From assembly GCA_902533695.1 (NCBI GenBank), contig CACAMV010000003.1, positions 1-58,728 of the forward strand: 58,728 nucleotides of DNA. Reading direction: 5' to 3'. The notes under the pieces were generated by a model, which searched no databases, had not been told where the DNA came from, and was given only the letters and a program-made list of their open reading frames with translations. The position numbers and the translations under genes are program-made. Source of the stretch: an uncultured SAR116 cluster alpha proteobacterium. Lineage in GTDB: Bacteria; Pseudomonadota; Alphaproteobacteria; Puniceispirillales; Marisalimonadaceae. Shown here in pieces: positions 42,610-51,828 of the stretch (within the stretch, counting starts at the first letter, position 1; each line of letters starts with the position of its first letter).

Positions 42610-43452
42610 ATGTTGCCTTTTGAAAAAATGAGTGTTAACGAAATTGTTTCTGAAGTTCATGATGGTGCATTGTTAGGTGTTCCAGCTGATTATTCTGGTG
42701 TTCCGATGTCCTTTACTAAAGAACTTATTAAAAAGAAAATTAAAAATTTAAAACTATATTGTTTGCCTTTAACTACAATTCAAGGAGATATGTTAATTGG
42801 TTCTGGGTGTGTTGCCGAAATTGAGGCAGCTGCAGTTAGTTTAGGGGAATTTGGACAGGCTCCAAGGTTTCAAGACGCAGTTATTAATCAAAAAATAAAG
42901 GTAAGAGACTCTACTTGTCCAGCTTTGCATGCGCAACTTCAAGCTACTGAAAAATCAGTTCCATTTATGCCTTTGCGCGGGATAATAGGTTCAGATTTAT
43001 TGAAATATAGAGATGATTGGAAAGTTATTGAAAATCCAATGAAGAACTCTGGAAAGGTGGGTGAAGAAGTCATTTTGCTACCTGCAGTTCAATTAGATGT
43101 ATTAGTTTTCCATGCTACAAAAGCTGATAAAAATGGAAACATTCAAATTGGTAGAAGAAGAGAATTAGCTACTTTAGCTCATGCTTCAAAGAAGGTTTTT
43201 GTGACAGTTGAAGAGTTTACTGATGAGGATTTTTTTCAAAGTGAAGTTCATGCTTCTGCTTCATTGCCAGCTTTATATGTTGATGGTATAGCGGAATCAG
43301 CAAATGGTGCTTGGCCTTGTGGATTAACAGAAAAATACAGTCCAGATTTTGATGAATTAAAAACTTATTCCTTAGCGGCAAGAAATCAAAGTTCATTTGA
43401 TTCATATATGAAAGGTTTCTTAAATGCTGAGAATTTACAAGCAGCTCAGTGA
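42610..43452 (+). CDS. CoA-transferase-like subunit A
   Basis: This 280-residue protein is a class I CoA-transferase alpha-type subunit: DGALLGVPADYSGVPMSFTKELI at the start, the GDMLIGSGCVAEIEAA block, MPLRGIIGSDLLKY and LLPAVQLDVLVFHATKADKNGNIQIGRRRE. Such subunits bind the CoA of an acyl-CoA substrate. It overlaps subunit B by four bases. The pair resembles glutaconate/IpdAB-type proteins more than acetoacetate:succinate transferases. Substrate is unknown. Confidence 0.8.
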   Translation: MLPFEKMSVNEIVSEVHDGALLGVPADYSGVPMSFTKELIKKKIKNLKLYCLPLTTIQGDMLIGSGCVAEIEAAAVSLGEFGQAPRFQDAVINQKIKVRDSTCPALHAQLQATEKSVPFMPLRGIIGSDLLKYRDDWKVIENPMKNSGKVGEEVILLPAVQLDVLVFHATKADKNGNIQIGRRRELATLAHASKKVFVTVEEFTDEDFFQSEVHASASLPALYVDGIAESANGAWPCGLTEKYSPDFDELKTYSLAARNQSSFDSYMKGFLNAENLQAAQ

Positions 43453-44192
43453 AAAGATATGAAATAAAATTTGAAGAAATATTGATTAGTATTTTATGTG
43501 ATTTATTATCAGATGATAATCACGTTGCCGTAGGAGCAGCCTCTCCAATACCAGGAGCTGCCGCACTTTTGGCAAAAGAAGAACAAAAGCAAATAAGAAA
43601 AAAATTAAGAGTAACTATTCTGCACTCATTACGCTTTAATAATTTTACAGACGGTGCTAGGGAATTGTTTGATTGTGCTGCCCAAGGAAGAATAGACACC
43701 TTCTTTCTTGGTGGAGTTCAAATAGATCATGAAGCAAATATAAATTTAGTTGGGACTGGAAAATACCCAAGGTTAGATAAAAGATTCTCTGGTTCATTTG
43801 GTTCTGCTTTAATGTATTATGTAATCCCAAAAGTAATCTTGTTCAGAGAAGAACATTCCCCAAGGACTTTAGTGAAAAAGGTAGATTTTATTTCTGCACC
43901 TGGTATTTCTGATAAAAATTTATATCGTCCTGGAGGACCTAAGTATTTGTTAACAAATAAAGCTTTATTTAGTTTTAATAAAAGAAATAGGAGATTTTGT
44001 TTAGAACAAATAGCTCCAGGCCTTAATCAATATGATATAAAAAAACAAACTGGATTTGAATATGATATAAATAATCAAATCAATAATTTTGCTCTACCTT
44101 CCAAAAGTAGATTGGATATATTAAGAAAAATAATAGCCCCAATGGTTTCAGAGTTTTACCCACATTTCGCAAAAAAGATATGGTTTAGTTAA
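43449..44192 (+). CDS. CoA-transferase-like subunit B, catalytic Glu not evident
   Basis: This 247-residue beta-type subunit has HVAVGAASPIPGAAALLAKEEQ, followed by FFLGGVQIDHEANINLVGTG and the GSFGSALMYYV loop. In true transferases the beta strand after the first block leads to an E-(S/N)-G motif whose Glu forms the CoA thioester; here that place reads LRVTILHSLRFNN and no such Glu is seen. IpdB, a ring-cleaving hydrolase subunit, also lacks it. The gene ends with TTAA shared with the convergent DMT transporter. So hydrolase or lyase activity should be considered. Confidence 0.78.
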   Translation: MKRYEIKFEEILISILCDLLSDDNHVAVGAASPIPGAAALLAKEEQKQIRKKLRVTILHSLRFNNFTDGARELFDCAAQGRIDTFFLGGVQIDHEANINLVGTGKYPRLDKRFSGSFGSALMYYVIPKVILFREEHSPRTLVKKVDFISAPGISDKNLYRPGGPKYLLTNKALFSFNKRNRRFCLEQIAPGLNQYDIKKQTGFEYDINNQINNFALPSKSRLDILRKIIAPMVSEFYPHFAKKIWFS

Positions 44193-45094
44193 CGAGTTTT
44201 TTGTATCATTTCTCTCCACGCCATGTACGAAGTAGAGCCTAAAATTAATATACCACCGAGCCATAACGTGATTTCTGGTGTCTCGAAAAACAGAGTGTAT
44301 CCTAACAAAGCTGACCAAATCAGTCTTAAAAAATCAAATGGAATTAACATTGCCACTTCCCCTCGTTCAAAAGCGCTGTTCATCAAAGTTTGTGCTAATG
44401 TACCTGCAAAAGATATAAAAAATAAAATTATAGTTTGTTCAATAGTTGGATTGATCCAAACAGGTATAGCAACAAATAAAGTTGCTGGTACCATACCTAT
44501 CCCTGCATATAATGATATTGTTATTGCATTATCTGTTTTAGTAAGCTGTTTAATGAATATTAAACAAATTGACCATAATATAGCGGAAAATATTATAAAA
44601 AAAGATCCAATTTGAATTGAAATATCTGGTCTTAAAACAATTAAAGTTCCAATAAATCCTAGTATTAAAGCTGTAAATCTCCTTAGGCGAATTTTTTCTT
44701 TTAAAAACAAGATAGATAATATTGTTGCAAATATGGGAACAGTAAAACCTAAAGCTGTAGCCTCAGCTAATGTAGTTATACTTAATCCATAAAAAAAGCA
44801 AATTAATGCAACTGAGTTAAATAATATTCTGTAAACATGTGTTTTGGGTTGTTTTGTAACAAAAATTTTATGACCATTACTTATTATAATAGGTGCAAGC
44901 ACTAAAGCTACAAAAACATTTCGGAAAAATGCTATTTCAAAGGGGTGTATTTCCTGAGATAGATATTTAACTGTACAGTGCATGACTACAAAACAAAACC
45001 CAGATACAATCATTAATATAATTGCTAAAATAGTTTTAGGAATGAGCTGTAATTTTTCTATTAAACTAGAATATATCTTTGAAAAAAAAAGCAA
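44189..45094 (-). CDS. DMT superfamily (EamA) transporter
   Basis: This 301-residue membrane protein has ten predicted helices in two EamA halves (about 18-150 and 165-292). Landmarks are HPFEIAFFRNVFVALVLAP, SITTLAEATALGFTVPIFATILSILFLKEKIRL and ERGEVAMLIPFDFLRLIWSALLGY. It is the second such transporter of the window and is similar in layout to the one at 38059. Probably an exporter of a small metabolite. It converges on the CoA-transferase-like pair with interlocked stop codons. Confidence 0.88.
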   Translation of the reverse strand: MLFFSKIYSSLIEKLQLIPKTILAIILMIVSGFCFVVMHCTVKYLSQEIHPFEIAFFRNVFVALVLAPIIISNGHKIFVTKQPKTHVYRILFNSVALICFFYGLSITTLAEATALGFTVPIFATILSILFLKEKIRLRRFTALILGFIGTLIVLRPDISIQIGSFFIIFSAILWSICLIFIKQLTKTDNAITISLYAGIGMVPATLFVAIPVWINPTIEQTIILFFISFAGTLAQTLMNSAFERGEVAMLIPFDFLRLIWSALLGYTLFFETPEITLWLGGILILGSTSYMAWREMIQKTR

Positions 45095-45118
45095 TTTATT
45101 AAATTTGCAAAAGAATTT

Positions 45119-47053
45119 CTATTGATTTTGTCTATTGTCAATTAAATTGTCAACTACTGTTGGATCTGCAAGAGTTGAAACATCTCCAAGATCTCTGTAT
45201 TCATTAGCCGCAATTTTTCTAAGGATTCTTCTCATAATTTTTCCTGATCTTGTTTTTGGTAATTGAGGTGAAAATTGAATTAAATCTGGTGTGGCAATAG
45301 GACCTATTTCTTTTCTTACCCAAGTTTTTAACTCATTTAGCAAATCTTGACTATCTTGAGTTCCAACATTTAGAGTTACATAAGCATAAATACCTTGTCC
45401 CTTAATGTCATGTGGATACCCTACAACTGCGGCCTCAGCAACATCAGCATGAGAAACTAAAGCAGATTCCACTTCAGCGGTTCCCATTCTATGACCAGAT
45501 ACATTAATTACATCATCAACCCTTCCAGTTATCCAGTAATATCCGTCTTCATCTCTTTTACAACCATCCCCTGAAAAATATCTGCCAGGAAAGGTTTTAA
45601 AATAGGTATCTATAAAACGTTCATGATCACCATAGACTGTTCTCATCTGACCTGGCCAAGACATTTCTATACATAAATTTCCTTCATTTGCGCCAAAAAG
45701 TTCATTATTTTCGTTATCAACTAATGTTGGTTTTATTCCAAAAAAAGGCTTTGTTGCTGATCCTGGTTTTGTTTCTGTAGCACCTGGCAAAGGTGTTATC
45801 AAAATTCCACCAGTTTCTGTTTGCCACCAAGTATCAACTATAGGACAATTGTTTTCTCCAACAACTTGATTATACCAATTCCATGCTTCAGGATTAATGG
45901 GTTCACCAACAGTACCTAATATTCTTAAGCTTTTTCTGCTAGTTAGCTTTACTGGGTCGTTTCCTTCAGCCATTAAAGCTCTTATAGCTGTTGGTGCTGT
46001 ATAAAAAATATTAACTTTATGTTTATCAACAACTTCCCAAAATCTACTGACTGAAGGATAATTGGGTACTCCCTCAAACATAAGTGTAGTTGCACCATTA
46101 GAAAGAGGACCATAAACAATATATGAATGTCCAGTTACCCAACCAACATCAGCAGTGCACCAGTAAATTTCATCTTTTTTATAATCAAAAACATATTCAT
46201 GAGTCATTGAAGCATAAACCATATAACCACCTGTAGTGTGCAAAACTCCTTTTGGTTTACCAGTTGAACCAGATGTATAAAGAATAAACATTGGGTCTTC
46301 TGCACTCATCTCTTCTGGTTCACATTCATAAGATACCTGAGAACTTATTTCATGGTACCAAAAATCTCTTTCTTCATTCCAGTCTATATGTCCTCCAGTT
46401 CTTTTAACCACAAGACATTTTTTACAACAGGTAGTTTTTAAAAGCGCTTCATCTGCATTATTTTTGAGTGGAATTTTTTTGCCACCACGAACTCCTTCGT
46501 CAGCTGTAATTATTAATGAAGAATCACAATCATTAATTCTACCTGCAAGTGCTTCTGGAGAAAAACCTCCAAAAACAACTGAATGAATTGCTCCAATTCT
46601 TGTGCAAGCTAACATTGCATAAGCAGCTTCAGGAATCATTGGCATATAAATTGTAACTCTATCTCCCTTCTTAACGCCAAGTTTTTTTAAAACGTTTGAA
46701 AATTTGGACACTTCTTTAAGTAGGTTATTATATGAAATTATTTTTTGCTCATTTGGATTATCTCCTTCCCAAATGATTGCAATTCTATTTCCATTTTCTG
46801 AAACATGTCTATCAACACAATTATAACTTGCGTTAAGCGTTCCATCTTCAAACCATTTGATAGACAAATTTTTAATATCATATGAAAAATTTTTAACTTT
46901 TGAGTATGGTTTAATCCAATCAATACGTTTACCATTTTTGAACCAGAAATCATCAGGATTATTTATTGATTCATCATATAACTTGTCGTATTTTTTAGAA
47001 TCTATGTGAGCTTTTCTAATGATAGATTCTGAGGGCTTGAACTTTTGTGTCAT
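45119..47053 (-). CDS. acs: Acetyl-CoA synthetase
   Basis: This 644-residue enzyme makes acetyl-CoA from acetate, ATP and CoA. It is full length for AcsA. Landmarks are the nucleotide loop [19 protein letters not shown], the acyl-binding region [11 protein letters not shown], the hinge [25 protein letters not shown], and the regulatory lysine in [14 protein letters not shown], which is acetylated in other bacteria. No protein acetylase is adjacent. It is monocistronic or joined with the upstream recX (50-base gap). It allows growth on, or salvage of, acetate. Confidence 0.95.
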   Translation of the reverse strand: MTQKFKPSESIIRKAHIDSKKYDKLYDESINNPDDFWFKNGKRIDWIKPYSKVKNFSYDIKNLSIKWFEDGTLNASYNCVDRHVSENGNRIAIIWEGDNPNEQKIISYNNLLKEVSKFSNVLKKLGVKKGDRVTIYMPMIPEAAYAMLACTRIGAIHSVVFGGFSPEALAGRINDCDSSLIITADEGVRGGKKIPLKNNADEALLKTTCCKKCLVVKRTGGHIDWNEERDFWYHEISSQVSYECEPEEMSAEDPMFILYTSGSTGKPKGVLHTTGGYMVYASMTHEYVFDYKKDEIYWCTADVGWVTGHSYIVYGPLSNGATTLMFEGVPNYPSVSRFWEVVDKHKVNIFYTAPTAIRALMAEGNDPVKLTSRKSLRILGTVGEPINPEAWNWYNQVVGENNCPIVDTWWQTETGGILITPLPGATETKPGSATKPFFGIKPTLVDNENNELFGANEGNLCIEMSWPGQMRTVYGDHERFIDTYFKTFPGRYFSGDGCKRDEDGYYWITGRVDDVINVSGHRMGTAEVESALVSHADVAEAAVVGYPHDIKGQGIYAYVTLNVGTQDSQDLLNELKTWVRKEIGPIATPDLIQFSPQLPKTRSGKIMRRILRKIAANEYRDLGDVSTLADPTVVDNLIDNRQNQ

Positions 47054-47103
47054 TTTAAATCCATTATTTTATAAATTAGGTGTAATTGATATTATATAAT
47101 AAT

Positions 47104-47661
47104 TTAAATTTTCATTCCATTAATAATATCTTCTGCTTCAACATGATTATTTATCTCTAAAACTTTTTTAACGATGTCATATGGGAAACCTTTTCTGGCT
47201 AGAGATCCTTGCCATTTTTTTAGCAAATTTTCTGGAATTTTTGAATCAAATTTTTCATAATGATAAATGCCAATTTTCCTTTTCTTAATATAGATTAGCG
47301 CAGAAGCTAATTCTCTTGTGTCGGTGTCAAAAAATTTATCTACAGAATTTTTAATTATTGATTTGCTAATTCCTTTCTCTTTAAGTTTTAAAAATATCAT
47401 TTTTTTTGATCCACCATTTCTAAATATTTGCTGAATCTTTATTTCTGAAAACCTTTTGTCATTAATATAATTTTTCTCCTTCATCTTGATTACAATTTTG
47501 TCAATGAAATAGTCATAGGCATCTATTTCAAGCTTAAGATCTAATTTTAACATTCTCCTTTTTAGGAAAACTCTAAATTGAAATTCTGAAGTCTCAAATT
47601 GAGAAATATATTTTAAACTTATATTTTCTAGTTTTTGTTGTATCTCTGAATTTTTATTCAT
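47104..47661 (-). CDS. recX: RecX-like regulator of RecA
   Basis: This 185-residue basic helical protein fits RecX: repeated three-helix units with KRRMLKLDLK, EKNYINDKRFSEIKIQQ, GGSKKMIFLKLKEKGIS and a C-terminal unit KKWQGSLARKGFPYDIVKKVLEI. RecX binds RecA filaments and inhibits their activity. recA is not adjacent, as is common in alphaproteobacteria. The sequence is rather divergent in its N-terminal part, so the call is moderately firm. Confidence 0.8.
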   Translation of the reverse strand: MNKNSEIQQKLENISLKYISQFETSEFQFRVFLKRRMLKLDLKLEIDAYDYFIDKIVIKMKEKNYINDKRFSEIKIQQIFRNGGSKKMIFLKLKEKGISKSIIKNSVDKFFDTDTRELASALIYIKKRKIGIYHYEKFDSKIPENLLKKWQGSLARKGFPYDIVKKVLEINNHVEAEDIINGMKI

Positions 47662-47728
47662 TTTAATTTAATTATTATGCTAATAATGTTTTTAAAACTT
47701 AAATAATAATAATCAATTCAACGTTAAT

Positions 47729-48538
47729 ATGAAACTAAAATCAAAAAATTTAGGAATTAGAAGAGAAATTAAAGTTGTAAATTGGCTTGGTTTTTACACC
47801 TTATATTTTAAAGAGGTTAAAAGATTTACTAGTGTTTTTCTTCAAACTATTACTGCGCCAATGGTTACAACGTTATTATTTGTATTAGTTTTTTCAATGG
47901 CTATTGATAGGGGGGCTGGACTAGAAGGTATCTCTTATATAACTTTTTTAGTCCCAGGCCTTTTGATTATGAGTGTTATTCAAAATGCATTTGCAAATGT
48001 TTCGTCCGCATTTATGACTGCGAAGGTTACAGGTTCAATTGTTGATTTGTTAATGGCACCACTTGGACCATTTGAAATTTTCTTAGCCTTTAATTTAGCT
48101 GGAATAACTAGGGGGTTTTTGGTTTTTATTTTTTCTTATTTGTTACTTTTTTTCCTTGGTGTGATTTCAATTCCAACGCATTTAATATGGTTAATAATAT
48201 TTTTGGTATTGGGAGGTTTTGCTTTGTCATCTATAGGAATGATTGCTGGGATTTGGGCTCAAAAATTTGATCAACTCTCAATTGTCTCTAACTTTATTGT
48301 GACACCTTTAGCATTCTTGTCAGGAACATTTTATTCTATTGATAGATTACCTGATTTTTTAAAACCAATTGCATATTTAAATCCATTTTTTTATATTATT
48401 GATGGATTTAGATATGGTTTTCTTGGTGTTAGTGATGCTTCTCCTTACAAAGGCTTCGTTATTTTGTTGCTAACAAATATGATTTTAGGATATTGTGCTT
48501 GGTATATCTTAAAAATTGGATATAGACTAAAACCTTAA
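47729..48538 (+). CDS. ABC-2 type transporter permease
   Basis: This 269-residue inner-membrane protein has six helices and the ABC-2 pattern: NWLGFYTLYFKEVKRFTSVFLQTITAPM at the start, PGLLIMSVIQNAFANVSSAF, DLLMAPLGPFEIFLAFNLAGITRG, and a final SNFIVTPLAFLSGTFYSIDRLPDFLKPIAYLNPF-like region before the last helix. It resembles NodJ/YadH-type exporters of lipids, polysaccharides or drugs. No ATPase subunit lies beside it; it may be encoded elsewhere. The dCTP deaminase gene follows after 11 bases. Confidence 0.87.
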   Translation: MKLKSKNLGIRREIKVVNWLGFYTLYFKEVKRFTSVFLQTITAPMVTTLLFVLVFSMAIDRGAGLEGISYITFLVPGLLIMSVIQNAFANVSSAFMTAKVTGSIVDLLMAPLGPFEIFLAFNLAGITRGFLVFIFSYLLLFFLGVISIPTHLIWLIIFLVLGGFALSSIGMIAGIWAQKFDQLSIVSNFIVTPLAFLSGTFYSIDRLPDFLKPIAYLNPFFYIIDGFRYGFLGVSDASPYKGFVILLLTNMILGYCAWYILKIGYRLKP

Positions 48539-48549
48539 GTTTAAAGATC

Positions 48550-49689
48550 ATGACGCTTTTATTTCAAGAAACCAAAGAAGGCATTTTACCTTCACAGTTT
48601 ATCGAAAAATTGATTGATAGAAATCATATTTTCAGTAATGAAAAAATTTATAAAGATTTAATTCAGCCCGCTTCTTTAGATTTAAGATTGGGTTTCCAAG
48701 CTTGGAGAGTACCAGCTTCCTTTTTGCCAGGTAAGGATAAAAGTGTGGAAGATAAATTGAAAGAACTTTCTATGCATCAATTTAGCCTTTCTGAGGGGGC
48801 GGTTCTTGAATGTGGTTGCGTCTATATAGTTAAATTATTAGAAGGACTGAATCTACCAAAAAACATCTCTGGTTTAGCTAATCCAAAAAGCTCAACAGGT
48901 CGGTTAGATATTTTTACAAGGCTTATTGTGGATAATAATCAAGAATTTGAAACTGTTCCAAAGGGTTATAACGGGCCTATTTATTTGGAAATTTCTCCAA
49001 GAACTTTTTCAATTGTTGTTAGAACTGGAACAAGATTAAATCAATTGCGTTTTAGCATTGGCAGTTTTCAAATTTCTGACAAAAAAATGATTGAGTTGCA
49101 AATGAAACATGGTTTAGTTCGAGATAATCATTCGACGATGCTATCTGATCAAATAAAAAATGGAATACCAATTTCAGTTGATTTGAAAGGTGATGATGGC
49201 TTAGTTGGTTACAAAGCAAAAAAACATACCATGTTAATTGATTGTGATATTGTAGAGAATTATGAGATAGATTTTTTTTGGGAAAAAATTACAATCAAAG
49301 ATCTAATAATTAGTAAAGATAAATTAAATAGATCTTTGGTTTTAAGCCCGGATGCTTTTTACATACTTGCGAGCAGAGAATTTATATCTGTTCCATCAGA
49401 GTTAGCGGCAGAAATGAGACCATATGATACGAAAGTAGGTGAGTTTAGAGCACATTATGCAGGGTTTTTTGACCCAGGATTTGGTTTATCCCTTTTAGAT
49501 GCAGGGAAAACAAAAGCGGTTTTAGAAATCAGATCCCATGATGTTCCTTTTCTTATTGAAGATGGCCAAACAATTTGTAGATTGGTTTATGAGCCTATGG
49601 CAAAAAAGCCATCAGCATTGTATGGAGAAAAAGAAGGAAAAAACAATTATCAGTCTCAAGGATTGAAATTATCAAAGCATTTTATATAA
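48550..49689 (+). CDS. dcd: Double-domain dCTP deaminase
   Basis: This 379-residue protein is about twice the length of E. coli Dcd and matches the alphaproteobacterial two-domain 2'-deoxycytidine 5'-triphosphate deaminase. The first domain (about 1-190) has PASLDLRLG and LANPKSSTGRLDIF; the second (about 200-379) repeats the fold with AEMRPYDTKVGEFRAHYAGFFDPGFG. It turns dCTP into dUTP for thymidylate synthesis. In the second domain the deaminase-type acidic and Arg residues are kept. It is cytosolic and precedes argD by 59 bases. Confidence 0.9.
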   Translation: MTLLFQETKEGILPSQFIEKLIDRNHIFSNEKIYKDLIQPASLDLRLGFQAWRVPASFLPGKDKSVEDKLKELSMHQFSLSEGAVLECGCVYIVKLLEGLNLPKNISGLANPKSSTGRLDIFTRLIVDNNQEFETVPKGYNGPIYLEISPRTFSIVVRTGTRLNQLRFSIGSFQISDKKMIELQMKHGLVRDNHSTMLSDQIKNGIPISVDLKGDDGLVGYKAKKHTMLIDCDIVENYEIDFFWEKITIKDLIISKDKLNRSLVLSPDAFYILASREFISVPSELAAEMRPYDTKVGEFRAHYAGFFDPGFGLSLLDAGKTKAVLEIRSHDVPFLIEDGQTICRLVYEPMAKKPSALYGEKEGKNNYQSQGLKLSKHFI

Positions 49690-49748
49690 TTTTATTTCCA
49701 CGTTAAAAACAATTAGGTATTATAACATATTTTATAGAGAGTGTTAAA

Positions 49749-50936
49749 ATGACATTGCATCCTTCGGTAATGAAGACATATGGAAGAATTGATATAGCTT
49801 TTACTCATGGTGAGGGCAGCTATCTATACTCTGAAGATGGCAAAAAGTATTTAGATTACGCAACAGGTATTGCTGTAAATTCATTTGGTCATTCTCATCC
49901 AAGATTAGTAGAGGCTATAACAGATCAGTCATCAAAGCTTTGGCATGTTTCAAATCTTTATAGAATTCCAGAACAAGAAAGGGTTGCCAAAAAATTAGTT
50001 AAATTTTCATGTGCAGACCAAGTTTTTTTCTGCAATTCTGGTGCAGAAGCTACTGAAGGTGCGGTTAAAGTTGCAAGAAGATATCATTGGTCTAGAGATG
50101 ATAAAGATAGAACAGAAATTATTTGTGCTACTGGGGCTTTCCATGGTAGGACATTGGCAATGTTGGCAGCTAACGATAGGCCACTGTTTAGAGAGGGGTT
50201 TGGACCAAAAGTTCCGGGGTTCACCCATGTTCAATGGGGTGATATTACAAGTATAGAAAGTAAAATAAACGAAAAAGTAGCAGCAATTTTAGTAGAGCCT
50301 GTCCAAGGAGAAGGGGGCGCAAGAAGCGCTCCAAAAGGCTATTTAAAAAAACTTGCTAGTTTAGCTAAAACAAATGGATCTTTAATTATCTCAGACGAAG
50401 TTCAAATTGGGGTAGGAAGATCAGGAACTTTGTTTGCTTATCAGCAAGAGGAAATAGAGCCAGATATTATAGCATTGGCAAAAGGACTTGGAGGTGGTTT
50501 TCCTGTTGGTGCGGTTTTAGCCAAGGAAAACATTGGAGAAGCAATGTCTCCTGGAACTCATGGTAGTACATTTGGTGGTAATCCGCTTGCAATGAGATCT
50601 GCTGAGGTAGTGTTAGATTTGCTTATGGAAAAAGGTTTTTTAACTGAGTTGCAAAATAAAATTACTTATTTAAATGACAAAATAAAGAAACTTATAGAAA
50701 GAAATGATTCAAGATTATTTTTAAAATCCAAGGGGAAAGGAATGCTGAAAGGAATAGAGTTATCAGAAAAAATAAATGTTGGAGAATTTTCAACTCTTGC
50801 TCGAGAAAAAGGTTTGCTTCTTGTTGGAGCTGCTGAAAACACAATTAGGATTCTTCCCCCTTTAAATACTTCTATTAAAGAGATTGACTTTGCAATAAGT
50901 GTATTTGAAGATCTTGGCAAAAAAATAATAGTTTAA
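49749..50936 (+). CDS. argD: Acetylornithine aminotransferase
   Basis: This 395-residue PLP enzyme of the class III aminotransferases makes N-acetylornithine from the semialdehyde. The cofactor lysine is K245 in ALAKGLGGGFPVG; other marks are FCNSGAEATEGAVKVAR, GAFHGRTLAMLAA, VEPVQGEGGARSA and SDEVQIGVGRSGT. Its coupling to argF (2-base gap) supports the arginine pathway, although ArgD enzymes may also serve in lysine synthesis. Confidence 0.93.
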   Translation: MTLHPSVMKTYGRIDIAFTHGEGSYLYSEDGKKYLDYATGIAVNSFGHSHPRLVEAITDQSSKLWHVSNLYRIPEQERVAKKLVKFSCADQVFFCNSGAEATEGAVKVARRYHWSRDDKDRTEIICATGAFHGRTLAMLAANDRPLFREGFGPKVPGFTHVQWGDITSIESKINEKVAAILVEPVQGEGGARSAPKGYLKKLASLAKTNGSLIISDEVQIGVGRSGTLFAYQQEEIEPDIIALAKGLGGGFPVGAVLAKENIGEAMSPGTHGSTFGGNPLAMRSAEVVLDLLMEKGFLTELQNKITYLNDKIKKLIERNDSRLFLKSKGKGMLKGIELSEKINVGEFSTLAREKGLLLVGAAENTIRILPPLNTSIKEIDFAISVFEDLGKKIIV

Positions 50937-50938
50937 AA

Positions 50939-51826
50939 ATGCCAAATTTTTTAGACATTAAGGATCTAGCTAAAGATCAATTGGACCAAATAATTTCAGT
51001 TGCTCAGGAATGGAAATTAAAAGGGTCGTCAAATTTTTTAGAAAAAAAAAATATTTTAATGATTTTTGAAAAACCTTCTCTAAGAACACGAGTTTCCTTT
51101 GAGGTAGGAATTAGTCAGTTAGGGGGAACTGTAACTAATTTAAATTCTTTGGACTTTAAATTTGGTAAAAGAGAAAGTATATTTGACACTGCAAAAGTTC
51201 TCGAACGATATGTAGATATGATTATAATCAGATCTTTTGACCATTTAATTTTAAAAGAATTTGCATCAATAGTTAATGTACCTGTGATTAATGCACTAAC
51301 AGACTTTAGCCATCCTTGCCAAGTTGCAGCAGATTTACTTACTTTAAAAGAAGCTCATGGATCTTTAATTGACAAAAAAATATCTTGGTTTGGAGATTGT
51401 AATAATGTAACTCAAAGTTGGATAGAAGCTTCAGTTTTATACGATTTTAGATTGTTCGTCGCTTGTCCTAAAAATGTCTCCCCAGGTGATGAAACTCTTA
51501 GATGGATCAAAGAGAAACAAGGAGATGTAACATTTACTGATGATGTATGTTTAGCTGCCGAAAATTCAGATTGTATTCTGACGGATACTTGGGTTTCAAT
51601 GGGAGAAAATATAAATAAATCTATTGAAAAATTTAAACCGTTTCAGGTTAATGAAAAATTGATCTCCTTAGCTTCAAAAAAGGCAATATTTATGCATTGC
51701 TTGCCTGCACATCGAAATTTTGAAGTTACTCCTGAAGTTTTAGAAGGTTCTAAGTCAGTAGTTTTTGAAGAGGCTGAAAATAGATTACATGTACAAAAAT
51801 CAATAATAAAATATTGTTTTTCATAA
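50939..51826 (+). CDS. argF: Ornithine carbamoyltransferase
   Basis: This 295-residue enzyme joins ornithine and carbamoyl phosphate to form citrulline. The carbamoyl phosphate loop reads EKPSLRTRVSFE, with Leu where S-T-R-T-R is usual. The DFSHPCQVAADLLT block and the ornithine-binding HCLPAHR near residue 260 are intact, which favours ornithine over acetylornithine as substrate. It is a little shorter than typical (about 305). argD lies 2 bases upstream, so these form an operon. Confidence 0.93.
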   Translation: MPNFLDIKDLAKDQLDQIISVAQEWKLKGSSNFLEKKNILMIFEKPSLRTRVSFEVGISQLGGTVTNLNSLDFKFGKRESIFDTAKVLERYVDMIIIRSFDHLILKEFASIVNVPVINALTDFSHPCQVAADLLTLKEAHGSLIDKKISWFGDCNNVTQSWIEASVLYDFRLFVACPKNVSPGDETLRWIKEKQGDVTFTDDVCLAAENSDCILTDTWVSMGENINKSIEKFKPFQVNEKLISLASKKAIFMHCLPAHRNFEVTPEVLEGSKSVVFEEAENRLHVQKSIIKYCFS

Positions 51827-51828
51827 AA

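Noticed and set aside
48550-49689. Frameshifted duplication of a single-domain dcd gene
   Set aside because: The gene reads as one intact frame, and a double-domain form is known in alphaproteobacteria, so it is not a broken duplication.
50939-51826. Acetylornithine carbamoyltransferase, suggested by the SLRTR loop
   Set aside because: The ornithine-type HCLPAHR and HPCQ blocks are intact, and the neighbour is argD of the standard pathway. The Leu in the loop alone is weak evidence.
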